DNA of 64,000 bases. Origin: Microvelia longipes. Its lineage: Eukaryota; Arthropoda; Insecta; Hemiptera; Veliidae. Below the pieces are notes generated by a model. The model had not been told where the DNA came from and ran no database searches. It saw nothing but the letters and a program-made list of their open reading frames with translations. A program made the translations under genes and the position numbers. Position 1 is the stretch's first letter; the number at the start of each line of letters is the position of its first letter. Of this stretch, positions 14,001-26,000 are shown one piece after another. The stretch spans positions 24,222,844-24,286,843 of the forward strand of contig JACMZG010001913.1 of assembly GCA_018340805.1 (NCBI GenBank), read 5' to 3'.

Positions 14001-17000
14001 TAATAACCTTCCTTATAAGTAAGAAATTAAGTAAGAGGAATTAAGTAATTAATGCGATGACGTCACACTAATGCAATATTTATCGGGGAATACAGGTTTG
14101 GACACGTTTATGCGATGTCGTCACACTAATGCAAGTTATAACATGTTTCAACAGGTTTTGATATGTTTATGCGATTACGTCACACTAATGCAATTTTAAC
14201 AAGTTCAACAGGTTTTGACACGTTTATGCGATGACGTCACACTAATGCAATTTTTAACAAGTTCAACAGGTTGACATGTTTAGGCTCTGCGATAGCTCAT
14301 ATTGGCTCCAAATGGCTCCACATAGGCTCCAAATGGGATCCACATCGGCTCCAAATGGCTCATATAGGCTCCACAATGGTCATATAGGCTCCAAAGCGGC
14401 TCTAAATGGCTCATATAGGCTCTAAATGGCTCCGATATAGCTCCAATTGGCTCATATAGGCTCTAAAGGGGCTCTAATGGCTCATATTGGCTCCAACATG
14501 GCTCCTACTCGGCTCCAAATGGCTCATATAGGCTCCAAAGCGGCTCTAAAAGGCTCATATAGGCTCCAAAGCGGCTCATATTGGCTCCAACATGGCTCAA
14601 CCCTGGCTCATATAGGCTCCTACTCGGCTCCAATTGGCTCCTACTCGACTCATATAGGCTCAAAAGCGGTTCTAAATGGCTCATATAGGCTCTAAATAAC
14701 TTATTAAGGCTCCACATGGCTCATATAGGCTCCTACTCGGCTCATAAAGGCTCCGACTCAGCTCACATAAGCTCAAAAGCAACTCTAATTAGGCTCTGCG
14801 ATAGCAGAGCCTATATGAGCCAACGTGGAGCCTATGAGAGCCATTTGGAGCTATTAAGAGCCGAGTAGGAGTCTATAAGAGCCAATTAGAGCTGCTTTGG
14901 AGCCTTTTCCAATCCACTCAGATCCAAAAATAAATTTTTACCTTATGCTTTTAATGGTAATATTGAAATTAAAAATAACTGAATTAAATCTTAATATGAC
15001 GTATCGATTCTATCGAATTTATTTCTAGTAAAAAATTTAACATGTCCAGTACAATGCACTAGATTTGTATCGAAATCAGCCAATTTAAATGATCTTAAAA
15101 TAACTCATGCTTTGTGTTACAGTGGTCAAATAATGAGAAGATGCGCAGTATGTACTGAAAAGGCATACTGTATGCACTGCGCACACTGCAGTAAAGAAGT
15201 TTGTCCACAATGCAAAGCTGCTCATATGGATATTTTAAGAAGAGAAATAACACGTATTAATCACCAGGTAAAGTTTATAATAATTCTAATTATTAAACCT
15301 AATACTTTAATTCTGACAAAAATTGTCTGCAATAGATTGAGCCAGATTATTGCAGAAAATAAGTTTAATAGTCTAGGATCCAGACCTAATTAACGTGGTG
15401 CATTTTGTACTGTTTTGAACCATTTTTTTTTAAATTACACCTTGAATAATGAAAAAATCCAGAGGGGGCCTTTCATATGATTGCAAACGCTCAAATTTTC
15501 AGAAAATCACTATTTTTAGGTTTCTTGAAATAAAAGGTTCCCTGTGGGGAATCACTTCGTACAGCCAGCTCCCGTAGTATAAGAAAAATATTATAAGTAG
15601 AATAATAAACTAAACTATAAAGAAGAGGACGTAACAAATAAAAAAGAATTCTTTATCTTGTTTAGGTAACAAATTATCAAAAATTGATTACGTAATATCA
15701 TTATTTATTTATTATATCAATTAAATTAATTCATTATTTTTGGTTTTATCAGGTACGAAGGTCAGTAGGAAGGCTTCAAGATGTACTAGCAATTGTCGAA
15801 AAGAACATGGCAGCACTCCAACAAAACTGTGGTTCCGTTTCGGAAGAAATAGAAGAGATTTACCGTCGATTATCTAAAGCAGTTAAGGACAGGACGGAAT
15901 ACCTAAGAGAAGAAATCGGACGATATCAGAGCGTTGAGATGAAAAATTTAACCACACTTAAAGATAATATGGAAATGGAAATTTCTAATATAGAGAGTAA
16001 TTGTGATTTAGCAGATAAGCACATGCAGAGCGAGGATGTCGAGTGGGAAGACTGTGAATTATTAGACACTAAAGAGATATTTCTAAAAACAATAGATTTT
16101 CTAAGACACTTCGAAGCCGATTTAGGTGATTACAGCCGACGAGTTAGATTCGTCATGACACACGATCCTAATCAGCTTGTAATGCACGTGGCTACTTACG
16201 GTGAACTCAATATCCACATGCCACATCAGTTCATAGGAATGACAAACAACCAACAACTTCAAGCACCTGGGCCTGGGTTGATGAGATCTAAGAGCGATCA
16301 TAGACTTACAGCGCAGTATAGACAGCAAGATGATAGATACGATAGGGGTGATCCTGATGGTGGAAGGGTGTCACCGTTAGGAGGAAGAAAGTTTGGTGAG
16401 AGGTGAGTATTCAACATAAAATATAGGACTGAAAGACTAACGGACAAATAAAGGAAACATATAGAATAAACACACAGAAGCACTTTGGTTTCTAAACCAT
16501 GCCACGAGAGGCAGCCTCACAACTCTACGTCTACATTTGTTGATGTTGTTGATCTACAGTAGTTCGTTAGTCTTATTAATATTTTTGGAAGTGACATACT
16601 AACATGAGTCCCAAACCTCTTTATTCTTGTTTACATATAATTAGACATGTCAAACGATAAACGAATTAATATCGAAATTAATAATAATTCATTTTCCCTC
16701 ATTCAAATAATTAACCCCAGAATTTGCACACTATCAATCATCTAGGAAGCACACCCTCTGTACATGGCAGCACATATGACTAGTTCATAGGGTTCATTTA
16801 GACAGACCAGCTAGACTCTGGCTAGCGCCGAGTACTAGTTCACACTGTGCTTAGTTCATCTCGTCTTACTAGCTCCTCTAATCACATTAGTCTCACTTGC
16901 CCCGTACCCGTTTAAACAGTCTCACCAATCCCATCAGCTCGTCTAGCATCACCAGAGTCTAGCTAGGTTCAGCGCTTTAGCTAGTCCAGGGTCAACCAAC

Positions 17001-20000
17001 AGAGAACTCTGGCAACCCCGACGCCAGTGTGCACGATCTCGTTCTATATCCCTGATCTAAAAGTTGCATCTGAAGTTCCGCAGTGTTAATAGGAGACGTC
17101 TGTCTTCAAGAACCAAGCACTTTGTTCCTAGCAACTTATTATACGTTATTCGTGTCCCCGCCTTCGCTTTAACTATCCAAGTTTTCAGTTGGATAGTTAC
17201 AAGTTGCCGGCCTTTCACATAGAAAGGCCGGCAAAACCTTGACTTTTTTTGAGCTGGGGATAACTGAAACGTGGATCCAGACTTGTCTAGGATGAACAGG
17301 AACCAACCCTGCAGTAGCACCTAAGGGAACAGATGGGTTGGCTGGCCTTGAATTCAAGACATTCCGAGTGTACGGTACATGGGATAATCTCATGTTAAGC
17401 TCCTCCCTGGCTGGATTTGAACCATTGACCTCCAGGTCCAAAGGCGAGCGCTCTCTCACTGAGCAATCAGACTCGCGTAGACTAATATTATAATGATATT
17501 GGTGATGTAGAAATAATATATGCTCCGAAAAAATAATACAAAAAACTTATTATGATTCCGATACTGGGAATATTTTAGAAATTCAGCCTCACGTCTCAAC
17601 TTGCCACCCTGTTTAACATGTAAATACTGTCCTCTCTCAACGGTTTAGTAGAATCGTTCGCGAATATTCATTTCACCCCAGTTTTGCTCAGGGTAATAGA
17701 GTTAGGTGATCGATGGACAGGCGAGGCAATTATTAAGCTAGTAACAGTTTTGCTTTATTAAATTAAAATTACACAAAAAAAAGTTTAATGTCCTCTTAGC
17801 TTAGAAACAAATCATACAACTATAAAATGTCAATACTCGGTAATAATACTAAGTTATCAGTTATTGATTTATTTTTATAAATTTATTAGAAACTGAATAT
17901 TTTAAATGTATTTCTATAATTAAAATTGTACAGTAAAGGTCCCTAATTTCATTGTCAGATTTTCCTTTTGGAATTCACTTAAAGTGATACATTAATTAAC
18001 TACAACTAACCATTTATTAAGTTTTACGTATTAACTATTTCAGGTACGAGCGAAGAAATAACCAAAGACAAGACAGGGACTACGATGATTACGAAGAAAG
18101 ACCATCAGCACGAAGTAGGATCCGTTCAAGACTGCGACAACACAACGCTGACACTGATTCCGATAACGATACGACAGGAAGATCGGTCCGGTTCAGCGAT
18201 CCAGCACCTCCGCAGCGAGACAGAACTATCGATACGGAGGATGTGGCTAAGGGTCCTCTATCTGGAATCACAAGGCTCTATGACTCTCCAAGAGTTATGA
18301 AGAAGCTTCAAGATGCCCAGATTAAGAAGGACAAACCACCGACCCCAGTACCTGAGAAACCTAAAATTGTTCCTTTCCAGCCTCCTAAAGTTAAACCAGC
18401 AGGTAATTTTAAAATTATTTATTATTTTTAAGATATAAGATACAGTCTTTCATGTGGGCTAAGATAATAGATATGAATAAACATAATCGAAATCGTATTA
18501 TAAGTGACAATGCTAGTATTTAACTATACGAAACATATTTCATATATAAGTGATACCACACAATTAAAGATACAAACATTGTATCATGTAACAAACATAG
18601 TAAAAATAAATTTTTAAATATTTCGCTTAATTCAATGGAATTATTGTTATAACTAAACAATAACAAAAAATATAATAATCCCAGGCACAAAGCAAGTTAT
18701 TTCCCTGGGCCTTTCAGTTCCAGTAACCCAACGTCAAGTAAGTGAGGAGGATGAGATAGCAAAAGTAAAACGTCAAATGAAAAATGCTCCAGGTGAGAGG
18801 CCTGACACCGTACAAGAGAGACCCGGATCAGAGCGAGTATCGGCACTGAGGAGAGAGGAAGAACCGTCTTCGCCCACAAGAACATCACCGCAGGAGAGGC
18901 AGTCATCAGTTCAGACTTCCCAGGTATATAACCATGCCTTTTTCTTTTTTGAGCAAAAATGCTCGGTGAGTTTAAAGCAGTTCACCAAGAGAAAACAAAT
19001 AATGACGTATATTTTTAGGTGAGAGTAGTAGAGAGTGCAAGCGATAGCATGGTTGCGATAATAAACAATATTAGCAGTGTTATACCTTCTAGAACCTACT
19101 GTTCTGAATCCACAATAGAAGAAACATATTTGTGTTATATATGGCTCTGAGAAATACAGAGGTGACATCACTGGTTCAGGATGAGCTTTCTTCTCTTAGT
19201 AGGAGAGATATCCTCTAATATATCAACCTTTCAAAGAGAATCTTTGTAAAGGTAAAGCAGGCTAAAGAATCGGGACTGGCAACAAGGGCCCAACTACTGG
19301 CCTCACTTTGCCTTCCCACCCCATAACTACTACAACTACTACTACAGCTAAAGTGATGCTTACGTGGTCGAGGATGTTAACGCAACAGATGAACTTAAAA
19401 AATCAGGAAGGCCTGAAATTCGATATCGGATGTTGCACTCACAGGTTTTTATACAATTGAATTAATTCTTACATTGGCCATAAAGGATGCACAATACAAC
19501 CACCTCAGGTTGTTTCCCAAAGATTAAGTAGTAGCATTAGTACTCGTTACTCAATTTTTCAGGACTTTTCAAGGTAAATGCGCATATTTATTTCATAGGT
19601 TATACAAAACTATTCTCATCCTTCCTACATTGGCAGTGCACACCAGTTTTTACACTATTTTAAAGCTTAGCTTAACCTTATCAATAAAAGGGTTTAGAAC
19701 ATTTCTTTCAAAAAATTCAGAAAACAAATAATAACTAGTACTAATTTGTTTCAAAGGAAATTCACTTCAACTAGTACAGTTTGTTTTACGAATATTTTAA
19801 TTCACAGGTTGGGTCAGGTTCGGAAGAATCAGACGAAGGATCAGTACCGGCCAGCCCTGCCAGTCCACAACGTAAAACTGCTCCGCCTCCTCCACCACAG
19901 GTCCGACCACAGAGTGCATCCTCAAGAAGATCATCCACTGCATCCTCCACAGATACTCATCCTACTACTGGTAGGTTGTTTTACTTTTTTAATTATCCGT

Positions 20001-23000
20001 ATTCAGTTAGCGATTGTGAAAACATTAATTTTAGAAAAAATGTTCACTAAATCAAGGGAGTTTAGTTTAGTTAAGTATTTGTCTAGTTTTAGAGAATGTA
20101 TAATACTAAAATACCTCTATCCTAATTTTGTTTCTGCAAAATGTACACAATAACAAAAAGCACGAACATTTTGTGTTCTCAAAATATATGTTTTTCACAG
20201 GACATAACTGTGCATACTTAAAATGAAGAAAAAAAAAGCACTATACAAAAAGGAAAACTATTTTAGAGTTTAAACATTTAACAATGTTTCTGCACCCCAC
20301 TCTTTTCGCAACAGAAGAACATTGAAGTTCTGTATTATTTTCACAAATAAAAATAATATGAAACTTAGAGTGGTATATTATACAAGACAATTTATCAACG
20401 ACACTGCTTACACGCAATAACTTGAAATCTAAACGTTCATAGCAATCGTATGTTGAAGTTTCATAAAAATATTTCTTTATATTAAACCTGCTAAGAAACA
20501 AGAATTAAAATTCGATCAGTGATTGTAGTCAATGCCCTTTTAATTAGTTTTCTGAATGAGCTAGCTCATTTAAAAATATAATTAGAGGATAAGTTATTAA
20601 GCCTAGAAGCTTATCAGGAATCAGAAGAGCTGGGCCTGCTTAGGTGGTACCTAATCCCTACGATCAAAATACCAAAGTTATCAAACTTTTTAATTCAAAG
20701 TAACTATATTTATATGAATTGAAAGGACACGCAAGCTGAACCCTAAACATTACAAAAGAATTTCGCCTTCTCGGAAGGGTGAAATCGAGTGATGTCTTAG
20801 CAAACGAACTTGATAACAAAGACTTTAAGCTTTTTTATATATTTTTATGTAAAACCAAAAAGATATTAGAGAAGGCATAGCCAATCAGTAGGGGAGAAAA
20901 GCCGATTCTGGAGCCTCCTCCTCATCCTCCTCCACCACCTCCTCCTCAATCATCTCTTTATAGTTTTATACCCCCCCTCTTTTGCTTTGCATGAATAATA
21001 ACAGTAACATTAAATATGCTTGATGTGTAATAACAGTAACATTAAATATGCTTTGCATAGTGTAATAACAGTAACATTAAATATGCTTTGCATAAAAATA
21101 AATAGGTCCATATAGGCAGAAGCAGGATGATTTTAGGTATGATCAGTAGGACCAGACCACCCTAGATTATCAAGTGTCTCTCTTAGTAAAAAGCCTTCCC
21201 ACCACGTCAAGGTGGAGACACACCGGGAAGGTGTACAGTGCCCCGTCCTCGCACTGTACTATGGCGAACATCCTCTTTAAAAAAAATATCGCCTCTATAT
21301 ATATTTTGTATTTTTTATATTTTTTAATTTTTTTTTTGTATTTTTATTTTTTTTTCTAACGTATTTACAATTACACTACATCTCTTAGCGCCATATAGGT
21401 TTACGGGACGCTATGCCACGCCAGTGACCTTAAAAGATGGAATATTTGCGGTTTACGGGACGCTATGCCCACGCCAGGGACCGCTCTGAGGGTTTACGGG
21501 TCGCTATGCCACGCCAGGGACCCTCTTTTGGGTTTACGGGACGCCATGCCACGCCAGGGACCAATTATGGCACGCTTCGCCATACTAGAGTTCCATCTCG
21601 TATTTGCGGCAGCTGCTGAGACATGAGTTTAAGGCTATTTAACATATGATTAAACTCTAAGAATAAAACGCGAAAATAAATCCCTATAAATGAAACTCAC
21701 TTGTACACATGAAACCGTAGTAAATTTATGATTAAACCGAGTGCAGGTCCATTTTACGAGCCATTATACAAACTCCAGGAGCCGGTGTGGAGCCTATATG
21801 ACCCATTTAGAGCCGAGTAGGAGCCACTTTGGAGCCGATTTTGGAGCCATCTAGAGCCTAAATGAGCCATTTAGAGCTATATCGGAGCCATTTAGAGCCG
21901 GTGTGGAGCCGATTTGGAGCCATCTAGAGCCTAAATGAGCCATCTTGAGCCTATATGAGTCGAATAGGAGCCACTTTGGAGCCAAGTAGGGCCTATATGA
22001 GCCTAAATGAGCCATCTTGAGCCTATATGAGTCGAATTGGAGCCACTTTGGAGCCTACATAAGCCGAGTAGGAGCCGAGTTGGAGCCTATATGGAGCCAT
22101 CTAGAGCCGGTGTGGGCCTATATGAGCCATTTAGAGCCGGTGTGGAGCCAATATGAGCCATTTAGAGCTATATCGGAGCCATTTAGAGCCGGTGTGGAGC
22201 CAATATGAGCTATCGCAGAGCCTATATGAGCCGATTTGGAGTTGGGTTGCAGCTAATATGGGTTACCTGGAGATGTTGAAGCCGAATTTTTTAGCTTTCG
22301 TTTAGTAGTATATATATGAGCAAGTGGAGCTCCAACTTTAGTATTGAGCTAGACACCGAGCAGAGATGTTCTCCAAGATACGTGATTCGAGCCTCTACAA
22401 GAAGAGATTTGAAAACTTGACATTTAGTTGTCCAGACTGCTGTAAAAAGTTTGTACATAAAAAGAATTTACTTCGACACCAACGAGATAAACACTGTGAG
22501 GGGGTTGAACGCGAGGATGGTTCAGAGTTGGGATTCTACAAGGACGCCATTGCAGGTAAACATGATGAGTCAATTGAAGACAATAACTCTAGCGAGGGCA
22601 GTATGTGGATTCGGAAAAGGTAGAAAAGAAGAGAAGAGACGACGAGGAGGAGGATGAAGAAGATGATGAGGAGGATGAACCTATTGATGATGTAGTAAGT
22701 AACAAAGACACAGAAGAGCCAAAATAATTGAGATGTTAAATTTAAGTGAAACACATTATGATGAATCGATTGAGAGTATAGAAATATCACTCTCATTATC
22801 CGTACGCAAATCAAGCTAGACGCCAGAGAAGAGATACGGATTCCGATACAATACCAAGACATTTATACACTTCCGAGTGAATGTTTTTATATATTTGGAA
22901 CTATCATTTTTAAAAGAAGGAGGAAAACGGCACGGCGAAGCATAGACTCATCAACAACGCATTCCCGTTTTTATTCGACGAGATTCGGTATGAGATTTGT

Positions 23001-26000
23001 GGAGTCGAGATTGATAAAGTCAGAAACCCCGGAATGACTTCGACTCTAAAAGGCTTGCATCTCACGCGCCTATGCGTATTCCTTAACAAATATGGGATGG
23101 ACAATACCCTTCAATGAAGTACAAGAAGAATCATCCACCGGTACAACGTTTGTCTACCTTTTCCTCGTTACTCGGATTCGCGGAAGATTGCCGAAAAGTT
23201 TTGATAAACGTAAAGCAAGAAGCTAATTTTGGTAAGAGCGAGAAACGATTCAAATTGCTTTGTACAGCATGTTTCCATACGTCGATACGGATGCACGGGC
23301 AGAAGTTCGCGAGAAAGTTAAAATTGAACTATTATCGATTGTTGGAAAATACCTTACGTTTCGGTTAACGAAGTTCAGAAACTAAATTTAATTAATTATT
23401 TAAAAACAGAAAAAATTTCTCTCCATTTCCGAGCGTGGGATATGCACGAGTATCCGCTTTTACCTACGTCAACCGACAAGTATGGTCCGATTAAAACTTC
23501 GACTCAACTCGAGAAACCGCGATTTTTAATTTTGGCCTTTCAAAAAGGTAGAAATAACGTCGTCGATAAGGCATCCAGTTGTTTCGATCACTGCGACTTG
23601 ACAAATGTCAAGCTTTATCTCAATTCACGAGTGTTCCCCTACGATGATTTAAATTTAAATTCTCCCAAAATAAATTTGCTTTATTTGTACCACATGTACG
23701 CGGCGTTTCAAACGTCGTACTACAACACTTATCAGAGTCTACCGTACGTATGCTTTACAGATTTTAAGAATAAATGTCCTGTTGTAATCATTGATTGTTC
23801 AAAACAATCAGAGTCTATCAAAAAGGGTCCGGTAGATGTCAGATTAGAATTTGAATCTGAAAAAGATTTCCCGGCAAATACTACCGCGTACTGTCTATTG
23901 TTACATGATAGATTAGTTCAGTACAACCCCCTGACTAGCATTGTGCATAAATTGACATGAATAAACATGTCTGGTCGAGGGGTGGGGTATGTATAATAAA
24001 GAAAGCCAAGCAATAATAAATCAGTATTGCGCAAGATGTCGAACATTTACCATCTAAGTGACGGTAAAAGGTATTAGTTTGTTTAGTTAAAGGTATAGCT
24101 TTTTTGAGATTAGAACATGCTAAAAGAAGTGTGAACATTCACATGTCCGATTTTGAGATGATGAGATCCGCGAAAAATGAAATGATAATTATTTTTTGTA
24201 AAACGTAGTAAAGAAGATGACAACTTGATCAAAAATTTGGTTTAATAAAAGTAAGATTGGTTAATCCTAAATTTCACGGACGTCAAGTAATTATTCGTCC
24301 AATTTGTTCGTATGAAGAAGATAAAATATTTGTTGGTGTTGTTTTAAAAAAACCAGAGTGGGATTTATTTTCGAGTTTATTCTTAGAGTTTAATCATATG
24401 TTAAATAGCCTTACACTCATGTCTCAGCAGCTGCCGCAAATACGAGATGGAACTCTAGTATGGCGAAGCGTGCCATAATTGGGTCCCTGGCGTGGCATGG
24501 CGTCCCGTAAACCCAAAGAGGGTCCCTGGCGTGGCATAGCGACCCGTAAACCCTCAGAGCGGTCCCTGGCGTGGCATAGCGTCCCGTAAACCGCAATATT
24601 CCATCTTTTAAGGTCACTGGCGTGGCATAGCGTCCCGTAAACCTATATGGCGCTAAAGAGATGTAAGTGTAATTGTAAATACGTTAGAAAAAAAAATATA
24701 AAATACAAAAAAAAAATAAAAATATAAAAAATACAAAAAAAAAAAATTAAAAATATAAAAAAATACAAAAATATATATAGAGGCGATATTTTTTTAAAGA
24801 GGATGTTCGCCATAGTACAGTGCGAGGACGGGGCACTGTACACCTTCCCGATGTGTCTCCACCTTGACGTGGTGGGAAGGCTTTTTACTAAGAGAGACAC
24901 TTGATAATCTAGGGTGGTCTGGTCCTACTAGATCATACCTAAAATCATCCTGCTTCTGCCTATATGGACCTATTTATTTTTATGCAAAGCATATTTAATG
25001 TTACTGTTATTACACTATGCAAAGCATATTTAATGTTACTGTTATTACACTATGCAAGCATATTTAATGTTACTGTTATTTTCTATGCAAAGCAAAAGAG
25101 GGGGGGGGGTATAAAACTATAAAGAGATGGTTGAGGAGGAGGTGGTGGAGGCGGTGGTGGAGGAGGAGGACGAGGAGGCTCCAGAATCGGCTTTTCTCCC
25201 CTACTCCAATCTCCATTACATTGATAGGGCTCTTTGAAACCTCCTCCAAGAGTGAGATAAGGTTATAATAAATCAATTGTTTTCGGCTTGCCGCACAATG
25301 GCTGTATTTTGGTTTTTTATTTTAAACGTATTACTTTATAAGTTACTGTAATTTTGTTCAGTTTACTTGAATATATTGTTGTGGAAGGTGGTCAGATAAC
25401 TATAATTTAGGGCCTCTTTATTAATATCTCTAGGTGTAAAACCAACAAAATATATTCAAATATAGACTGACAAACTAGATAAAATAATTGCATTAACATA
25501 ATTTAAAAGATGCTATCTCATATTTCCTTAATATCTGATTGATGCTTCCTCTATTTTTCTAATCATTTTGATTTTTCTTCAGGCTTATTAGACTTGTATT
25601 TTCATGATGAGTTTAATTTACCAAATATATCCTCACAATGCACCGCATACATTCACAACATCGTCCTGCTAAATTTCACAGGATTTTCTGGTTGTATACA
25701 AATAAGTTCCAAAGAAGCTTCCTCATACTTTAATGCAACTTCCACTTCAATAAGATAATCCCTCATATGAAGGTACCGCATTAGATCCAAGTAGTTTCCT
25801 CATACTTTAATGTACCTTATACTTTAATAAGATAATCCCTCCCGCATTAGGTAGTGATAATCCCTCATATGTACCGATTAGATCCAAGTAGTTTCCCTCA
25901 TACTTTAATGTACCTTATACTTTAATAAGATAATCCCTCATATGAAAGTACCGCATTAGATCCAAGTAGTTTCCTGATACTTTAATGTACCTTATACTTC

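Larger units (their letters stand above)
13783..14915. mobile_element. Truncated relative of the Polinton-like element, with three tandem arrays
   Basis: The left end agtagggaagaaaagccg, followed by attctgg, matches the terminus of the 20887 element. It is followed by three arrays: cctataacc-type units (13825-14010), four units of 57-59 bp around gcgatgacgtcacactaatg (14054-14280), and a dense GGCTC/GAGCC array (14285-14915). The GAGCC array also occurs inside the 20887 element. No opposite terminus or TSD was found, so the right end is truncated or too diverged. Confidence 0.65.
10920..15122. other. Intron 2 of tn
   Basis: Holds a short AAGT-type microsatellite (11331-11376), the best-preserved family A copy (12918-13655) and a truncated Polinton-like terminus with tandem arrays (13783-14915). 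A weak SINE-like segment is possible on the minus strand at about 11080-11190 (actcagtgatatgag near the pol III A-box pattern), too diverged to call firmly. The rest of 11,380-12,900 shows nothing definable. Confidence 0.6.
20887..25205. mobile_element. Polinton/Maverick-like element carrying a double-jelly-roll capsid remnant
   Basis: The element begins agtaggggag and ends ctcccctact. It is flanked on both sides by CCAATC (20881-20886 and 25206-25211), a perfect 6-bp target-site duplication. AGT...ACT ends, 6-bp duplications and TIRs of several hundred bases are established Polinton hallmarks. TIRs are about 0.8 kb. The 4.3-kb length is far below a full Polinton (usually 15-20 kb or more), and no protein-primed polymerase or retrovirus-type integrase is present, so it must have moved in trans or been deleted. 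Inside, left to right: GAGCC array, zinc-finger/acidic ORF, broken double-jelly-roll gene, and a small ORF entering the right TIR. It lies entirely in tn intron 7. Confidence 0.85.

Noticed and set aside
14447..14717. Two overlapping open frames with Gly-Ser-Tyr or Ser-Leu-Glu-Pro repeats
   Set aside because: They are direct readings of the GGCTC/GAGCC array, open on both strands because of its period, with no family similarity.
17057..17459. Two minus-strand open frames of 87 and 96 codons
   Set aside because: Both lie in the tRNA-derived SINE; the pol III boxes explain the sequence better than a gene.
17400..17476. Functional tRNA gene on the minus strand
   Set aside because: A- and B-boxes are present, but the acceptor and T stems do not pair properly and the sequence continues into a SINE body.
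19746..20153. 135-codon open frame over tn exon 7
   Set aside because: It overlaps exon 7 in another phase; only the phase used by exons 6 and 8 joins correctly.
22017..22208. Open frame of 63 codons with repeated SHLEPVW-type peptides
   Set aside because: It is a translation of the GAGCC array inside the Polinton-like element.
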